From Paracoccus halophilus (GTDB lineage: Bacteria > Pseudomonadota > Alphaproteobacteria > Rhodobacterales > Rhodobacteraceae): a stretch of DNA of 64,000 nt. The stretch is taken from the NCBI RefSeq assembly GCF_000763905.1, contig NZ_JRKN01000001.1, positions 62,001 through 126,000 of the forward strand. Direction: 5' to 3'. The translations under genes and the position numbers were made by a program. This document shows, one piece after another, positions 53,416 through 62,746 of this stretch (its first letter is position 1; the number at the start of each line of letters is the position of its first letter). The notes beneath the pieces are model-generated. The model saw nothing but the letters and a program-made list of their open reading frames with translations, was not told where the DNA came from and searched no databases.

Positions 53416-55072
53416 CGCGCGTCCCCAGCACAATGACCAGCACCGCGAATATCTGCACCACCGCGTGGCGCAGTTCCGCCAGCAGGTGCAGCGCCGTCTG
53501 GACGGCAGCCTGACCGAGGAGGAGTTCCGTCCCCTGCGGCTCAAGAACGGCGTCTATCTGCAGCTGCATGCCTATATGCTGCGCGTGGCGATCCCTTACG
53601 GCACGCTGAACCCCGATCAGATGCGCATGCTGGCCCATGTCGCCGATACCTGGGATCGCGGCTACGGCCATTTCACCACCCGCACCAATATCCAGTATCA
53701 CTGGCCGAAACTGGTCGATATTCCCGACGCGCTCGAGGCGCTGGCCTCGGTCGGCATCCACAGCATCCAGACCTCGGGCAATACGATCCGCAATATCAAT
53801 GCCGACGCCTTTGCCGGTGCTGCCGCCGACGAGATCGAGGATCCGCGCCCCTGGGCCGAGCTGCTGCGCCGCTGGTCCACCGATCACGCGGAATTCCAGT
53901 TCCTGCCGCGCAAGTTCAAGATCTCGGTCTCGGCCGGGAAACAGGACCGCTCGGCCGTTTCGGCCTATGACATCGGGCTGCGCATCGTCGAACAGGATGG
54001 CGAGCGCGGCTTCCAGGTCTGGATCGGCGGCGGGCTGGGCCGCACGCCGATCCTGGGCCAGGTGGTGCGCGAATTCCTGCCCCAGGCCGATCTGCTGCCC
54101 TATATCGAGGCGATCCTGTCCACCTATAACCTGACCGGCCGCCGCGACAACAAGTGGAAGGCGCGGATCAAGATCACGGTGATGGAACGCGGCCTGGACG
54201 CCATGCGCGCCGATATCGAGGAAGAGTTTGTCCGCCGCCGGGCCGAGTTCTCGGGCTTCGACCAGGAAATTCTGGCCGGGCTGCGCGCGGAATTCGCCGC
54301 GCCCGAGTTCCGCGACGCCCCGACCGAGGCCTATGAGGCCGCGCGCGCCGCGAATCCGGGTTTCCGGTCCTGGACCGATACCAACCTGCACGAGCACCGC
54401 ATTCCGGGCTATGCCAGCGCGACCGTCACGCTCAAGGCGCCGGGGGTCACGCCGGGCGACGCGACCTCGGCGCAGATGCGCCTGATCGCCGATCTGGCCG
54501 AGCGTTTCGGCCATGGCGATATCCGCATCAATCACGACCAGAACATCGTGCTGCCGCATCTGCGCAAGGCCGATCTGCCCGAAATTTATGCCGCCCTGCG
54601 CGAGGCGGGGCTGGCCACCGCCAATGCCGGCAAGATCTCGGACATCATCTCCTGCCCGGGGATGGATTACTGCACGCTGGCCACCGCGCGCTCGATCCCG
54701 ATCGCCAAGGATATCGCCGCGCATTTCCGCGCCCGCGGCCTTGAGGACGATATCGGCGAGATGAAGATCCGCATCTCGGGCTGCATCAATGCCTGCGGCC
54801 ATCACCACCTGGGCCATATCGGCATCCTGGGCCTGGACCGCGCAGGCGTCGAGAATTACCAGATCACGCTTGGCGGCGACGGCTACGAGATCCCGACGCT
54901 GGGCCAGCGCGCCGGCGCCGGCTTCCCGGCCGATGAGGTGGTGCCCGCCATCGACCGGGTGATGGACGCCTATCTGGAACTGCGCGAAGGCCCCGATGAA
55001 CGGTTCATCGACACCTATCGCCGTCTGGGGGTGGCGCCGTTCAAGGCGGCGCTGTATCCGGCCAATGCTTGA
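53408..55072 (+). CDS. cysI: Assimilatory sulfite (nitrite/sulfite) reductase, hemoprotein
   Basis: A 554-residue siroheme/4Fe-4S enzyme. Two ferredoxin-like halves (HFTTRTNIQYHWPK; GDIRINHDQNIVLPHLRK) are followed by the cluster and siroheme ligands SCPGMDYCTLATARS and SGCINACGHHHLGHIG (C-x5-C and C-x3-C). It reduces sulfite to sulfide with six electrons, here probably supplied by the ferredoxin-NADP reductase encoded downstream. Start ATG 53408 (MFDARPQHNDQHRE). Overlaps both neighbours by 8 bases. Confidence 0.93.
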   Translation: MFDARPQHNDQHREYLHHRVAQFRQQVQRRLDGSLTEEEFRPLRLKNGVYLQLHAYMLRVAIPYGTLNPDQMRMLAHVADTWDRGYGHFTTRTNIQYHWPKLVDIPDALEALASVGIHSIQTSGNTIRNINADAFAGAAADEIEDPRPWAELLRRWSTDHAEFQFLPRKFKISVSAGKQDRSAVSAYDIGLRIVEQDGERGFQVWIGGGLGRTPILGQVVREFLPQADLLPYIEAILSTYNLTGRRDNKWKARIKITVMERGLDAMRADIEEEFVRRRAEFSGFDQEILAGLRAEFAAPEFRDAPTEAYEAARAANPGFRSWTDTNLHEHRIPGYASATVTLKAPGVTPGDATSAQMRLIADLAERFGHGDIRINHDQNIVLPHLRKADLPEIYAALREAGLATANAGKISDIISCPGMDYCTLATARSIPIAKDIAAHFRARGLEDDIGEMKIRISGCINACGHHHLGHIGILGLDRAGVENYQITLGGDGYEIPTLGQRAGAGFPADEVVPAIDRVMDAYLELREGPDERFIDTYRRLGVAPFKAALYPANA

Positions 55073-55796
55073 TCAGACGCTGGATGCCCGCGCCGCAAGG
55101 CTGAACGCGCGTTATCGCCACCATGCCGCGACCGAGGTGCTGCGCCGCGCGCTGCGGGACCCCGATCTGGGCCAGACCGCGCTCGTATCCTCGTTCGGGG
55201 CGGAATCGGTGGTGCTCCTGCATATGGTCAGCGTCGTGGCGCCGGGCACGCCGGTGCTGTTCATCGACACGCAGATGCTGTTTCCCGAAACGCTGGCCTA
55301 TCAGCTTGAGGTCACGGAAAAGCTGCGCCTGACCGATGTCCGGGTGATCCGCGCGACGGAACGCGAGGTGGCGCTGAACGATCCCGACGGCACGCTGCAT
55401 CAGGTCAATCCCGATGCCTGCTGCGATTTCCGCAAGACGCAGCCGCTGGAACGCGCCCTGTCGGAATTCGATGCCTGGATCACCGGCCGCAAGCGCTTTC
55501 AGGGCGGGCAGCGGACCGATCTGGAATTCTTTGAATCCGAGCCTCCGCACCGGCTGCGCATCAACCCGCTGGCGCATTGGCGCGCCGGCGACGTGCAGGA
55601 ATACATGGCCGAGAACAACCTGCCACGCCATCCGCTGGTCGCCAAGGGCTATCCCTCGATCGGCTGCGCGCCCTGCACTTCGCCGGTGAAACCGGGCGAG
55701 GATCCGCGCGCCGGGCGCTGGCGTGGCAGCCAGAAGACCGAATGCGGCATCCATTTCATCGGCGGCAGGATGGTCCGCACAGGAGCGAATGCATGA
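55065..55796 (+). CDS. cysH: Assimilatory APS/PAPS reductase with 4Fe-4S site
   Basis: A 243-residue reductase. SSFGAESVVLLHM is the nucleotide loop; the Fe-S cysteines characteristic of the APS-type are present in DACCDFRKTQPL and IGCAPCTSPV, and the catalytic Cys in KTECGIHF. Bacterial enzymes with these cysteines use adenylyl sulfate. It produces sulfite for the reductase encoded just upstream. Starts within the last codons of that gene (8-base overlap) and ends in an ATGA overlap with the DUF934 gene. Confidence 0.94.
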   Translation: MLDQTLDARAARLNARYRHHAATEVLRRALRDPDLGQTALVSSFGAESVVLLHMVSVVAPGTPVLFIDTQMLFPETLAYQLEVTEKLRLTDVRVIRATEREVALNDPDGTLHQVNPDACCDFRKTQPLERALSEFDAWITGRKRFQGGQRTDLEFFESEPPHRLRINPLAHWRAGDVQEYMAENNLPRHPLVAKGYPSIGCAPCTSPVKPGEDPRAGRWRGSQKTECGIHFIGGRMVRTGANA

Positions 55797-56164
55797 GCGA
55801 ATATTTCCTTGTCCGCGATGACGGATTCCACCCCGATGACGGCGCCGAGCCGGTGGTGCTGACCGCCGATACCGACCTGAAATCGCTTGAGGAGCATCTG
55901 GATCACGAGCTGCTGGCCATCGAGTTCCCGGCGATGACCGACGGGCGCGGCTTTTCCATCGCCCGCCGCCTGCGACAGCTGGGCTACAAGGGCCGGCTGC
56001 GCGCCGTGGGCGGGCTGATCGCGGATCAATACGCCATGGCCCGCCGCGTCGGCTTCGACGAGGTGCGCATCCCCGCCGCCCTGGCCGAACGCCAGCCCGA
56101 GGAGCAATGGCTGTTCCGCGCCGACTGGCAGGACTGGGACCATCGGTCGCGCCTGACCGGCTGA
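55793..56164 (+). CDS. DUF934 family protein of the sulfate-assimilation operon
   Basis: A 123-residue protein. TDLKSLEEHLDHELLAIEFP, MTDGRGFSIARRLRQLGYKG, LRAVGGLIADQYAMARRVGF and FDEVRIP are typical of DUF934. The family is nearly always next to sulfite or APS reductase genes, and is sometimes named as an oxidoreductase component, but its activity is not known. ATGA overlap with cysH suggests coupled synthesis. Confidence 0.9.
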   Translation: MSEYFLVRDDGFHPDDGAEPVVLTADTDLKSLEEHLDHELLAIEFPAMTDGRGFSIARRLRQLGYKGRLRAVGGLIADQYAMARRVGFDEVRIPAALAERQPEEQWLFRADWQDWDHRSRLTG

Positions 56165-56215
56165 GCCGGGCTTTCGCTTGCCCTCACATTGACATAGACA
56201 ACACGGGACCCTGAC

Positions 56216-57055
56216 ATGACACTGGATCTTTCCGTGGCCGACGTTGCTGCAAAACCCGCCAAGACCCTGCCCGACGCCCAGACCGTGACCTCGGTCAGGC
56301 ACTGGACGGACATGCTTTTCTCGTTTCGCGTGACGCGGCCCGCTTCCCTGCGCTTTCGCTCGGGCGAATTCGTGATGATCGGTCTGCCGGGTGATAACGG
56401 CAAGCCGGTCCTGCGCGCCTATTCCATCGCCTCGCCCAACTGGGACGATGAGCTGGAATTCTATTCGATCAAGGTGCCGGACGGGCCGCTGACCTCGAAG
56501 CTGCAGAACATCCAGCCGGGCGATCAGATCATCCTGCGGCCCAAGCCCGTGGGCACGCTGGTCCTTGACGCGCTGCTGCCGGGCAAGCGGATGTGGTTTC
56601 TGGCCACCGGCACCGGGCTTGCGCCCTTTGCGTCGCTGATGCGCGACCCCGAAACCTATGAGCGTTACGGGCAGGTCATCATGATGCATACCTGCCGCAC
56701 CGCCGAGGAACTGGCCTATGGCCGCGAACTGGTCGAAAACCTGAGGCACGATCCCCTGCTGTCCGAGCTTTACGGCGAAAGCTTTGCCGAGCGGCTGCTG
56801 TACTACCCGACGACCACGCGCGAGGATGGGCCGCTGATGGGGCGGATCACCGACAACCTGACTTCGGGCAAGGTATTCGCCGATCTGGGCCTGCCGGCGA
56901 TGGATGCGGCGAATGACCGCGCAATGATCTGCGGCAGCCTGGCCTTCAACACCGATGTGAAAGCGGTGCTGGAAGGGTTCGGCCTGCGCGAGGGCGCGAA
57001 CAGCGATCCCAAGGAATTCGTTGTCGAAAAGGCCTTTGTCGGCGACGGCATCTGA
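56216..57055 (+). CDS. Ferredoxin--NADP+ reductase
   Basis: A 279-residue flavoprotein of the bacterial FNR (Fpr) type. FAD domain: FRSGEFVMIGLPGDN, RAYSIASPNWDDELEFYSI; NADP domain: MWFLATGTGLAPFASLMRDP, VIMMHTCRTAEELAYGREL, RAMICGSLAFNTDVKAVL, and an FVVEKAFVGDGI end. It passes electrons between NADPH and ferredoxin; as last gene of the sulfur operon it likely feeds the sulfite reductase. A strong stem follows at 57067-57085. Confidence 0.94.
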   Translation: MTLDLSVADVAAKPAKTLPDAQTVTSVRHWTDMLFSFRVTRPASLRFRSGEFVMIGLPGDNGKPVLRAYSIASPNWDDELEFYSIKVPDGPLTSKLQNIQPGDQIILRPKPVGTLVLDALLPGKRMWFLATGTGLAPFASLMRDPETYERYGQVIMMHTCRTAEELAYGRELVENLRHDPLLSELYGESFAERLLYYPTTTREDGPLMGRITDNLTSGKVFADLGLPAMDAANDRAMICGSLAFNTDVKAVLEGFGLREGANSDPKEFVVEKAFVGDGI

Positions 57056-57066
57056 TCGACTGCAGC

Positions 57067-57085
57067 GGGGGGTTCGCAGCCCCCC
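57067..57085 (+). terminator. Candidate terminator stem after the FNR gene
   Basis: GGGGGG-TTCGCAG-CCCCCC, 12 bases after the FNR stop codon. A strong 6-bp G/C stem without a T-run, as is frequent at gene ends in this genome type. Confidence 0.5.
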
Positions 57086-57124
57086 GGCCGCCACGGCATA
57101 TCCGGGCATGCGCAAAGGGTGGCG

Positions 57125-57153
57125 TTGACAGTTCGCTGAGGGTTGCCCATTTT
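57125..57153 (+). promoter_or_regulatory. Candidate sigma-70 promoter of topA
   Basis: TTGACA (consensus -35) and CATTTT with a 17-base spacing, 31 bases before the topA start codon. It follows the FNR terminator stem, so topA appears to be its own transcription unit. Confidence 0.6.
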
Positions 57154-57183
57154 CCCGGGCCGAATCATCGCGAAGGAATTTTC

Positions 57184-59760
57184 ATGCCAGTCGTCGTTGT
57201 CGAATCCCCGGCCAAGGCCAAGACGATCAACAAATATCTGGGCGACGACTATACGGTTCTGGCTTCGTTCGGGCATGTGCGCGACCTGCCGCCCAAGGAT
57301 GGCAGCGTCGATCCCGAGAATGATTTCGCCATGAAATGGGAAATCGCTTCGGATTCGAAAAAGCATGTCAAGGCGATCCGGGACGCGCTGGCAACCGACC
57401 CGAACCTGATCCTGGCCACCGACCCCGACCGCGAGGGCGAGGCGATCTCCTGGCACCTTCTGGAGGCCCTGGCGCCGGCCCTGAAAAAGGGGGCCGAGGT
57501 CAGCCGCGTCACCTTCAACGCGATCACCAAGAATGCTGTCAGCGAGGCGATGGCGAGGCCGCGCCAGATCGACCAGCCGCTGGTCGATGCCTATCTGGCG
57601 CGCCGGGCGCTGGATTATCTGGTCGGCTTCAATCTGTCGCCGGTGCTGTGGCGCAAGCTGCCCGGCGCGAAATCCGCCGGGCGGGTGCAGTCCGTCGCGC
57701 TGCGCATCATTGTCGATCGCGAGATGGAGATCGAGGCTTTCAAGGCCCGCGAATACTGGTCGGTCCATGCCCGCCTTGCGACCCCGCGCGGCGATGAATT
57801 CGACGCGACCATGACCGTTTTCGGCGGCAAGAAGCTGGAACGTTTCGACATCGCCACCGAGAAAGAGGCGATGCTGGCCGTCTCGGCCATTGCCGCGCGC
57901 GATCTGACGGTCGCGAGCGTCACCGCCAAGCCCGCCAGCCGCAATCCCTGGCCGCCCTTCATGACCTCGACCCTGCAGCAGGAGGCCAGCCGCAAGCTGG
58001 GCCTTGGCGCGCGGGCCTGCATGTCGGCGGCGCAGCGGCTCTATGAGGCCGGTCACATCACCTATATGCGGACCGATGGCATCGACATGGCGCCCGAGGC
58101 GGTGATGGCGGCGCGTGATGCGATCGAGGCGCGCTTTGGCGAGGAATACCTGCCGAAATCGCCGCGCATGTACAAGAACAAGGCCAAGAACGCGCAGGAA
58201 GCGCATGAATGCATCCGGCCCACCGACATGATGCGTTCGCCCGACAAGCTGCCGGTCTCGGAAAAGGATCAGCGCGCGCTTTACGACCTGATCTGGAAGC
58301 GCACCATTGCCAGCCAGATGGAATCCGCGCGGATGGAGCGCACCACGGTCGAGATCGCCTCCGCCGACGGGCAGGTGGGCCTGCGCGCCAACGGGCAAGT
58401 GATGCTGTTCGACGGCTTCCTCAAGGTCTACGATCAGGGCCGCGACGACGAGGAGGACGAGGACAGCCGCCGTCTGCCGCAGATCGCCGAGGGCGAGGCC
58501 GCGGCCAAGCGCTCGATCAGCCCCGAGCAGCATTTCACCCAGCCGCCGCCGCGCTATACCGAGGCCACGCTGGTCAAGCGCATGGAAGAGCTGGGCATCG
58601 GCCGCCCCTCGACCTATGCCAGCATCGTCACCACGATTCAGGATCGCGATTACGTCCGCAAGGAACAGAACCGCCTGATCCCCGAGGACAAGGGCCGGCT
58701 GGTCACGATCTTTCTGCGCGAATATTTCCCGCGCTATGTGAGCTACGATTTTACCGCCAATCTCGAGGGCGAGCTGGACGATATCAGCTCGGGCGAGCGG
58801 GCCTATCGCGAGGTGCTGCGGCGCTTCTGGCGCGATTTCACCGCCGCGCTGGAGGGCACCAGCGAGCTGCGCATTACCGAGGTGCTGGAGGCCATCGACG
58901 ATGCACTTGCGCCGCATCTTTATCCGCCGCGCGCCGACGGGACGGACCCGCGTGAATGCCCGCTATGCGGCAAGGGCCGGCTGCATCTGAAGACCGCGCG
59001 TTCGGGCGGCGCCTTCATCGGCTGCGGAAACTATCCCGAATGCCGCTTTACCCGGCCCCTGGGCAGCCCCGATGCCGAGGTCGTGGGCGACACGGTTCTG
59101 GGCACCGACAATGGCGATGAGATCAGCCTGAAGAACGGCCGTTTCGGTCCCTATGTCCAGCGCGGCGAGGCGACCGAAGAGGTGCCGAAGCCGCCCCGCG
59201 CCTCGATCCCCAAGGGCTGGGACGTGGCTTCGGTCGATCTGGAACGGGCGCTGGCGCTGCTGGCCCTGCCGCGCGAGATCGGCCCGCATCCCGAGGATGG
59301 CGTCGCGGTCGAGGCCGGGATCGGCCGCTATGGCCCCTATGTCAAGCACGGTTCGAAATATGCCAATCTGCCCGATGTCGATGAGGTCTTCACCATCGGC
59401 ATGAACCGCGCGGTCGAGGTGCTGGCCTCGAAACCGACGCGGGGGCGGGCGGCGGCGGCCGCGCCGCTGGCGGAACTGGGCGAGCATCCCGAGGGCGGGC
59501 CGGTGCAGGTGATGAACGGGCGCTACGGCCCCTATGTCAAATGGGCCAAGGTCAACGCCACCCTGCCGCGCGATCTGGAACCCGGCGATGTCACCATGGA
59601 GAAAGCGCTGGAACTGATCGCCGCCAAGGCCGCGAAATCGGGCAAGAAGCCGGCGGCGAAAACGGCGGCGAAAAAGCCAGCGGCCAAGAAGGCCGCCGCC
59701 AGGAAACCGGCCGCGAAAAAGCCCGCGAAGAAAGCCGCGCCAAAGGCCGCCGAGGGGTGA
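57184..59760 (+). CDS. topA: DNA topoisomerase I
   Basis: An 858-residue type IA topoisomerase, near the usual length. Toprim domain at the start (VVVESPAKAKTINKYLG, ATDPDREGEAISWH), active-site Tyr294 in GHITYMRTDG, then the C-terminal zinc-ribbon CPLCGKGRLHLKT with GCGNYPEC and several decay repeats of the GxYGPYVK type (FGPYVQ, YGPYVKHG, YGPYVKWA). The last 45 residues are a Lys/Ala-rich, histone-like tail (KKPAAKK repeats) typical of alphaproteobacterial TopA. It relaxes negative supercoils. Start ATG 57184 follows AAGGA. Confidence 0.97.
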   Translation: MPVVVVESPAKAKTINKYLGDDYTVLASFGHVRDLPPKDGSVDPENDFAMKWEIASDSKKHVKAIRDALATDPNLILATDPDREGEAISWHLLEALAPALKKGAEVSRVTFNAITKNAVSEAMARPRQIDQPLVDAYLARRALDYLVGFNLSPVLWRKLPGAKSAGRVQSVALRIIVDREMEIEAFKAREYWSVHARLATPRGDEFDATMTVFGGKKLERFDIATEKEAMLAVSAIAARDLTVASVTAKPASRNPWPPFMTSTLQQEASRKLGLGARACMSAAQRLYEAGHITYMRTDGIDMAPEAVMAARDAIEARFGEEYLPKSPRMYKNKAKNAQEAHECIRPTDMMRSPDKLPVSEKDQRALYDLIWKRTIASQMESARMERTTVEIASADGQVGLRANGQVMLFDGFLKVYDQGRDDEEDEDSRRLPQIAEGEAAAKRSISPEQHFTQPPPRYTEATLVKRMEELGIGRPSTYASIVTTIQDRDYVRKEQNRLIPEDKGRLVTIFLREYFPRYVSYDFTANLEGELDDISSGERAYREVLRRFWRDFTAALEGTSELRITEVLEAIDDALAPHLYPPRADGTDPRECPLCGKGRLHLKTARSGGAFIGCGNYPECRFTRPLGSPDAEVVGDTVLGTDNGDEISLKNGRFGPYVQRGEATEEVPKPPRASIPKGWDVASVDLERALALLALPREIGPHPEDGVAVEAGIGRYGPYVKHGSKYANLPDVDEVFTIGMNRAVEVLASKPTRGRAAAAAPLAELGEHPEGGPVQVMNGRYGPYVKWAKVNATLPRDLEPGDVTMEKALELIAAKAAKSGKKPAAKTAAKKPAAKKAAARKPAAKKPAKKAAPKAAEG

Positions 59761-59834
59761 CCGGCGCGCTTATTCGCGTTTGACGGGAAAAATCGTGGTG
59801 CTAGCCTGACCTCACGGAAACGGGAGGGAAGGCC

Positions 59835-61574
59835 ATGATCAGGACGACATTGCGGGCCGGTGCTGCGGCACTGGCCATATTTCCGCTGCTGACCGCCGCG
59901 GCATCCGCGCAGGAGGCCGGCGCGATTTTCGATTCGCTGGACCGTATCCATCCGGTCTGGGCGCAAAGCGGCATGGTCTCGGCGCAGGAGCATCTGGCCG
60001 CCGCCATCGGGCGGGACATCATGGAACAGGGCGGCAATGCGGTCGATGCCGGCGTCGCGGTGGCCTTCGCGCTGGCCGTGACCCTGCCGCGCGCGGGCAA
60101 TATCGGCGGCGGCGGCTTCATGCTGATCCATGACGCCGAAACCGGCCAGACCCACGCCATCGATTATCGCGAAATGGCGCCCTCGGGCGCGTCGCGGGAC
60201 ATGTTCCTGGGCGAGGACGGAGAGCCGGACAGCGACAAGTCGCTTTACAGCGGTGCGTCCTCGGGCGTGCCGGGGACGGTCGCGGGCATGCGCCTGGCGC
60301 TGGAAAAATACGGCACCATGGAATGGGCCGATGTGATCGCCCCCGCGATCCGCCTGGCCGAGGAGGGCATGATCGTCACCCCCGATCTGGCCGACAGTCT
60401 GGAAGCCGCGCGCGAGCAGATGTCGAAATACCCCGCCAGCATGGCGATTTTCTTCAAGCCGGACGGATCGGGCTATCGCCCCGGCGAAACGCTGGTGCAG
60501 GCCGATCTGGCGAAGACGCTGAAAAAGATCGCGGCCGAGGGGCCGGACGGGTTTTACAAGGGCGAGGTGGCGCAGGCGATTGCCAGCGCGGTGCAGGCCG
60601 ATGGCGGGCTTATCACGCCCGAGGACATGGCCGCCTACAAGGTCGTCGAACGCGATCCCGTGCGCGGCAGCTATCGCGGCTATGAGGTGGTCTCGATGCC
60701 GCCGCCCTCGTCCGGCGGGGTGCATCTGATCCAGATCCTGAACGCGCTTGAGGGCTATCCCATCGGCGCGCTTGGCCAGAACTCGTCCGAGACGATCCAC
60801 CTGATGGCCGAGGCGATGAAGCTGGCCTATGCGGACCGTTCCGAATATCTGGGCGATCCCGATTTCGTCGATGTGCCGGTGGCCGAACTGACCAGCAAGG
60901 ATTACGCGGCGGCCATGCGCGCGCAGATCAGCGCCGATTTCGCCCGTCCCGCCGCGCAGATCAGGCCGGCCGATCTGACGCCCTACGAATCCGACCAGAC
61001 CACGCATTTCTCGGTCGTGGACAAGGACGGCAATGCGGTCTCGAACACCTATACGATCAATTTCAGCTATGGCTCGGGGTTGGTGGCCGAGGGTACCGGC
61101 ATCCTGATGAACAATGAGATGGACGATTTCTCGGCCAAGCCGGGCACGCCCAACGGGTTTGGCCTGATCGGCGGCGATGCCAATGCGATTCAGGCGGGCA
61201 AGCGGCCGCTGTCCTCGATGACGCCGACCATGGTGCTGAAGGACGGGCAGGTCTGGCTGGTCACCGGCTCGCCCGGGGGCGCGCGGATCATCACCACGGT
61301 CCTGCAGGTGGTGATGAACATGATCGATCATGGCATGAACGTGGCCGAGGCCTCGACCGCGCCGCGCGTCCATCACCAGTGGCTGCCCGATGAACTGCGC
61401 GTGGAGGAGGGGATCAGTATGGACACCACCCGGCTCTTGCAGGCCAAGGGGCACAATATCGCGCTGAAGGATGCGATGGGCTCGACCCAGTCGATCATGC
61501 GCGATCCGGCGACCGGCGCGCTTTACGGCGCATCCGACCCGCGCCGGCCCGATGCGGCGACGCTTGGCTATTGA
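59835..61574 (+). CDS. ggt: Gamma-glutamyltransferase
   Basis: A 579-residue periplasmic Ntn-hydrolase: signal peptide to about residue 25 (AAASAQ), large subunit with GGNAVDAGVAVAFAL and PRAGNIGGGGFMLIHD, and the autocleavage/nucleophile site at Thr389-Thr390 in DQTTHFSVVDKDGNAV, followed by EMDDFSAKPGTPN and RPLSSMTPTMV. It hydrolyses or transfers the gamma-glutamyl group of glutathione and other peptides. Glutathione turnover can produce 5-oxoproline, the substrate of the pxp operon about 42 kb away. It overlaps the convergent DUF488 gene tail by 7 bases. Confidence 0.95.
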   Translation: MIRTTLRAGAAALAIFPLLTAAASAQEAGAIFDSLDRIHPVWAQSGMVSAQEHLAAAIGRDIMEQGGNAVDAGVAVAFALAVTLPRAGNIGGGGFMLIHDAETGQTHAIDYREMAPSGASRDMFLGEDGEPDSDKSLYSGASSGVPGTVAGMRLALEKYGTMEWADVIAPAIRLAEEGMIVTPDLADSLEAAREQMSKYPASMAIFFKPDGSGYRPGETLVQADLAKTLKKIAAEGPDGFYKGEVAQAIASAVQADGGLITPEDMAAYKVVERDPVRGSYRGYEVVSMPPPSSGGVHLIQILNALEGYPIGALGQNSSETIHLMAEAMKLAYADRSEYLGDPDFVDVPVAELTSKDYAAAMRAQISADFARPAAQIRPADLTPYESDQTTHFSVVDKDGNAVSNTYTINFSYGSGLVAEGTGILMNNEMDDFSAKPGTPNGFGLIGGDANAIQAGKRPLSSMTPTMVLKDGQVWLVTGSPGGARIITTVLQVVMNMIDHGMNVAEASTAPRVHHQWLPDELRVEEGISMDTTRLLQAKGHNIALKDAMGSTQSIMRDPATGALYGASDPRRPDAATLGY

Positions 61575-61918
61575 GCCAGATATTCACGCAGCGCGACGGC
61601 ATTGTTGTGCTGCGTGTCTTTTGCCGCATATAGCAGCGTGACCGGCCCCCTGGCGATCAGGTCGCGCAATTCCCGCACCGGGCCTAGATTGGCGTCCAGT
61701 TCAGCGGCATAGCGGCGGCGGAATTCGTCCCATTTCGCGGGATCGTGGCCGAACCAGTGGCGCAACTCATCCGAGGGGGCGATGTCCTTGAGCCAGGGCG
61801 TATCCTCGCCCAGTTCCGCATGGCTGACGCCGCGCGGCCAGAGCCGGTCGACCAGCACCCTCTGGCCTTCGCCGGCCGGCGCGGGATCATAGATCCGCCG
61901 CAATTCGATGATGTTCAT
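61568..61918 (-). CDS. DUF488 family protein
   Basis: A 116-residue protein with the DUF488 signature: LRRIYDPAPAGEGQRVLVDR, LWPRGVSHAELGEDTPWLKD, LRHWFGHDPAKWDEF and VTLLYAAKDTQHNNAVALRE. The family is common and small; its role is unknown, possibly related to DNA or stress proteins. Start ATG 61918. Single gene, tail overlapping ggt, head divergent from the CoA-transferase operon. Confidence 0.92.
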   Translation of the reverse strand: MNIIELRRIYDPAPAGEGQRVLVDRLWPRGVSHAELGEDTPWLKDIAPSDELRHWFGHDPAKWDEFRRRYAAELDANLGPVRELRDLIARGPVTLLYAAKDTQHNNAVALREYLAQ

Positions 61919-62038
61919 CCTGATTCTCCCAGATCCTCCCCGCCCGGCGCGGGGGTGGGACGCGCCAATCGCCGGGGCCTGCGTTGACTTGGTTTCTGAA
62001 ACTGGCCACAACAGCCCTGTCCAACATTGGAGGAAAGC

Positions 62039-62743
62039 ATGAAAAAGGTCTATGAGAGCGCGGATGCCGCGCTGGACGGGCTTCTCAGGGATGGCATGCT
62101 GATCGCGGCGGGGGGCTTTGGCCTGTGCGGGATCCCCGAACTGCTGATCGATGGCATCCTGCGGGCCGGCACCAGGGATCTGACGGTCGCCAGCAACAAT
62201 TGCGGTGTCGATGGCTTCGGCCTGGGCAAGCTGCTGGACAGTCGCCAGATCAAGAAGATGATTTCCTCCTATGTCGGCGAGAATGCGGAATTCATGCGCC
62301 AGTACCTGTCGGGAGAGCTTGAACTGGAGTTCAACCCCCAGGGCACCCTGGCCGAGCGGATGCGGGCCGGCGGTTCGGGCATCCCCGGTTTCTACACCAA
62401 GACCGGCGTCGGCACCGTGATCGCCGAGGGCAAGGAGCATCACGATTTCGACGGCGAGACCTATATCCTCGAACGCGGGATCGTGGCGGATCTGTCCATC
62501 GTCAAGGCCTGGAAGGCCGACGATACGGGCAACCTGATTTTCCGCAAGACGGCGCGCAATTTCAACCCGCCGGCCGCGATGTGCGGCCGCGTCTGCATCG
62601 CCGAGGTCGAGGAAATCGTGCCGCGCGGCAGCATCGATCCCGACCTGATTCATCTGCCCGGCATCTATGTGCACCGGATCATCCAGGGCGAGCACGAAAA
62701 GCGCATCGAACAGCGCACCACCCGCAAGCGTGAGGAGGCCTGA
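62039..62743 (+). CDS. scoA: 3-oxoacid CoA-transferase subunit A
   Basis: A 234-residue subunit of the succinyl-CoA:3-ketoacid CoA-transferase. Seen: [50 protein letters not shown] and [11 protein letters not shown]. It moves CoA from succinyl-CoA to acetoacetate in ketone-body or polyhydroxybutyrate breakdown. Start ATG 62039 follows GGAGGAAAG; four bases separate its stop from the B subunit start. Confidence 0.95.
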   Translation: MKKVYESADAALDGLLRDGMLIAAGGFGLCGIPELLIDGILRAGTRDLTVASNNCGVDGFGLGKLLDSRQIKKMISSYVGENAEFMRQYLSGELELEFNPQGTLAERMRAGGSGIPGFYTKTGVGTVIAEGKEHHDFDGETYILERGIVADLSIVKAWKADDTGNLIFRKTARNFNPPAAMCGRVCIAEVEEIVPRGSIDPDLIHLPGIYVHRIIQGEHEKRIEQRTTRKREEA

Positions 62744-62746
62744 TCC

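Noticed and set aside
53246-54817. 523-codon minus-strand frame
   Set aside because: Antisense to the sulfite reductase gene, which has all Fe-S/siroheme ligands.
59640-59757. Repeated AAG-GCC-type triplets at the topA end as a possible DNA repeat
   Set aside because: They encode the Lys/Ala-rich tail normal for alphaproteobacterial TopA.
59532-61454. 640-codon minus-strand frame
   Set aside because: Antisense to the end of topA and most of ggt; both have catalytic motifs.
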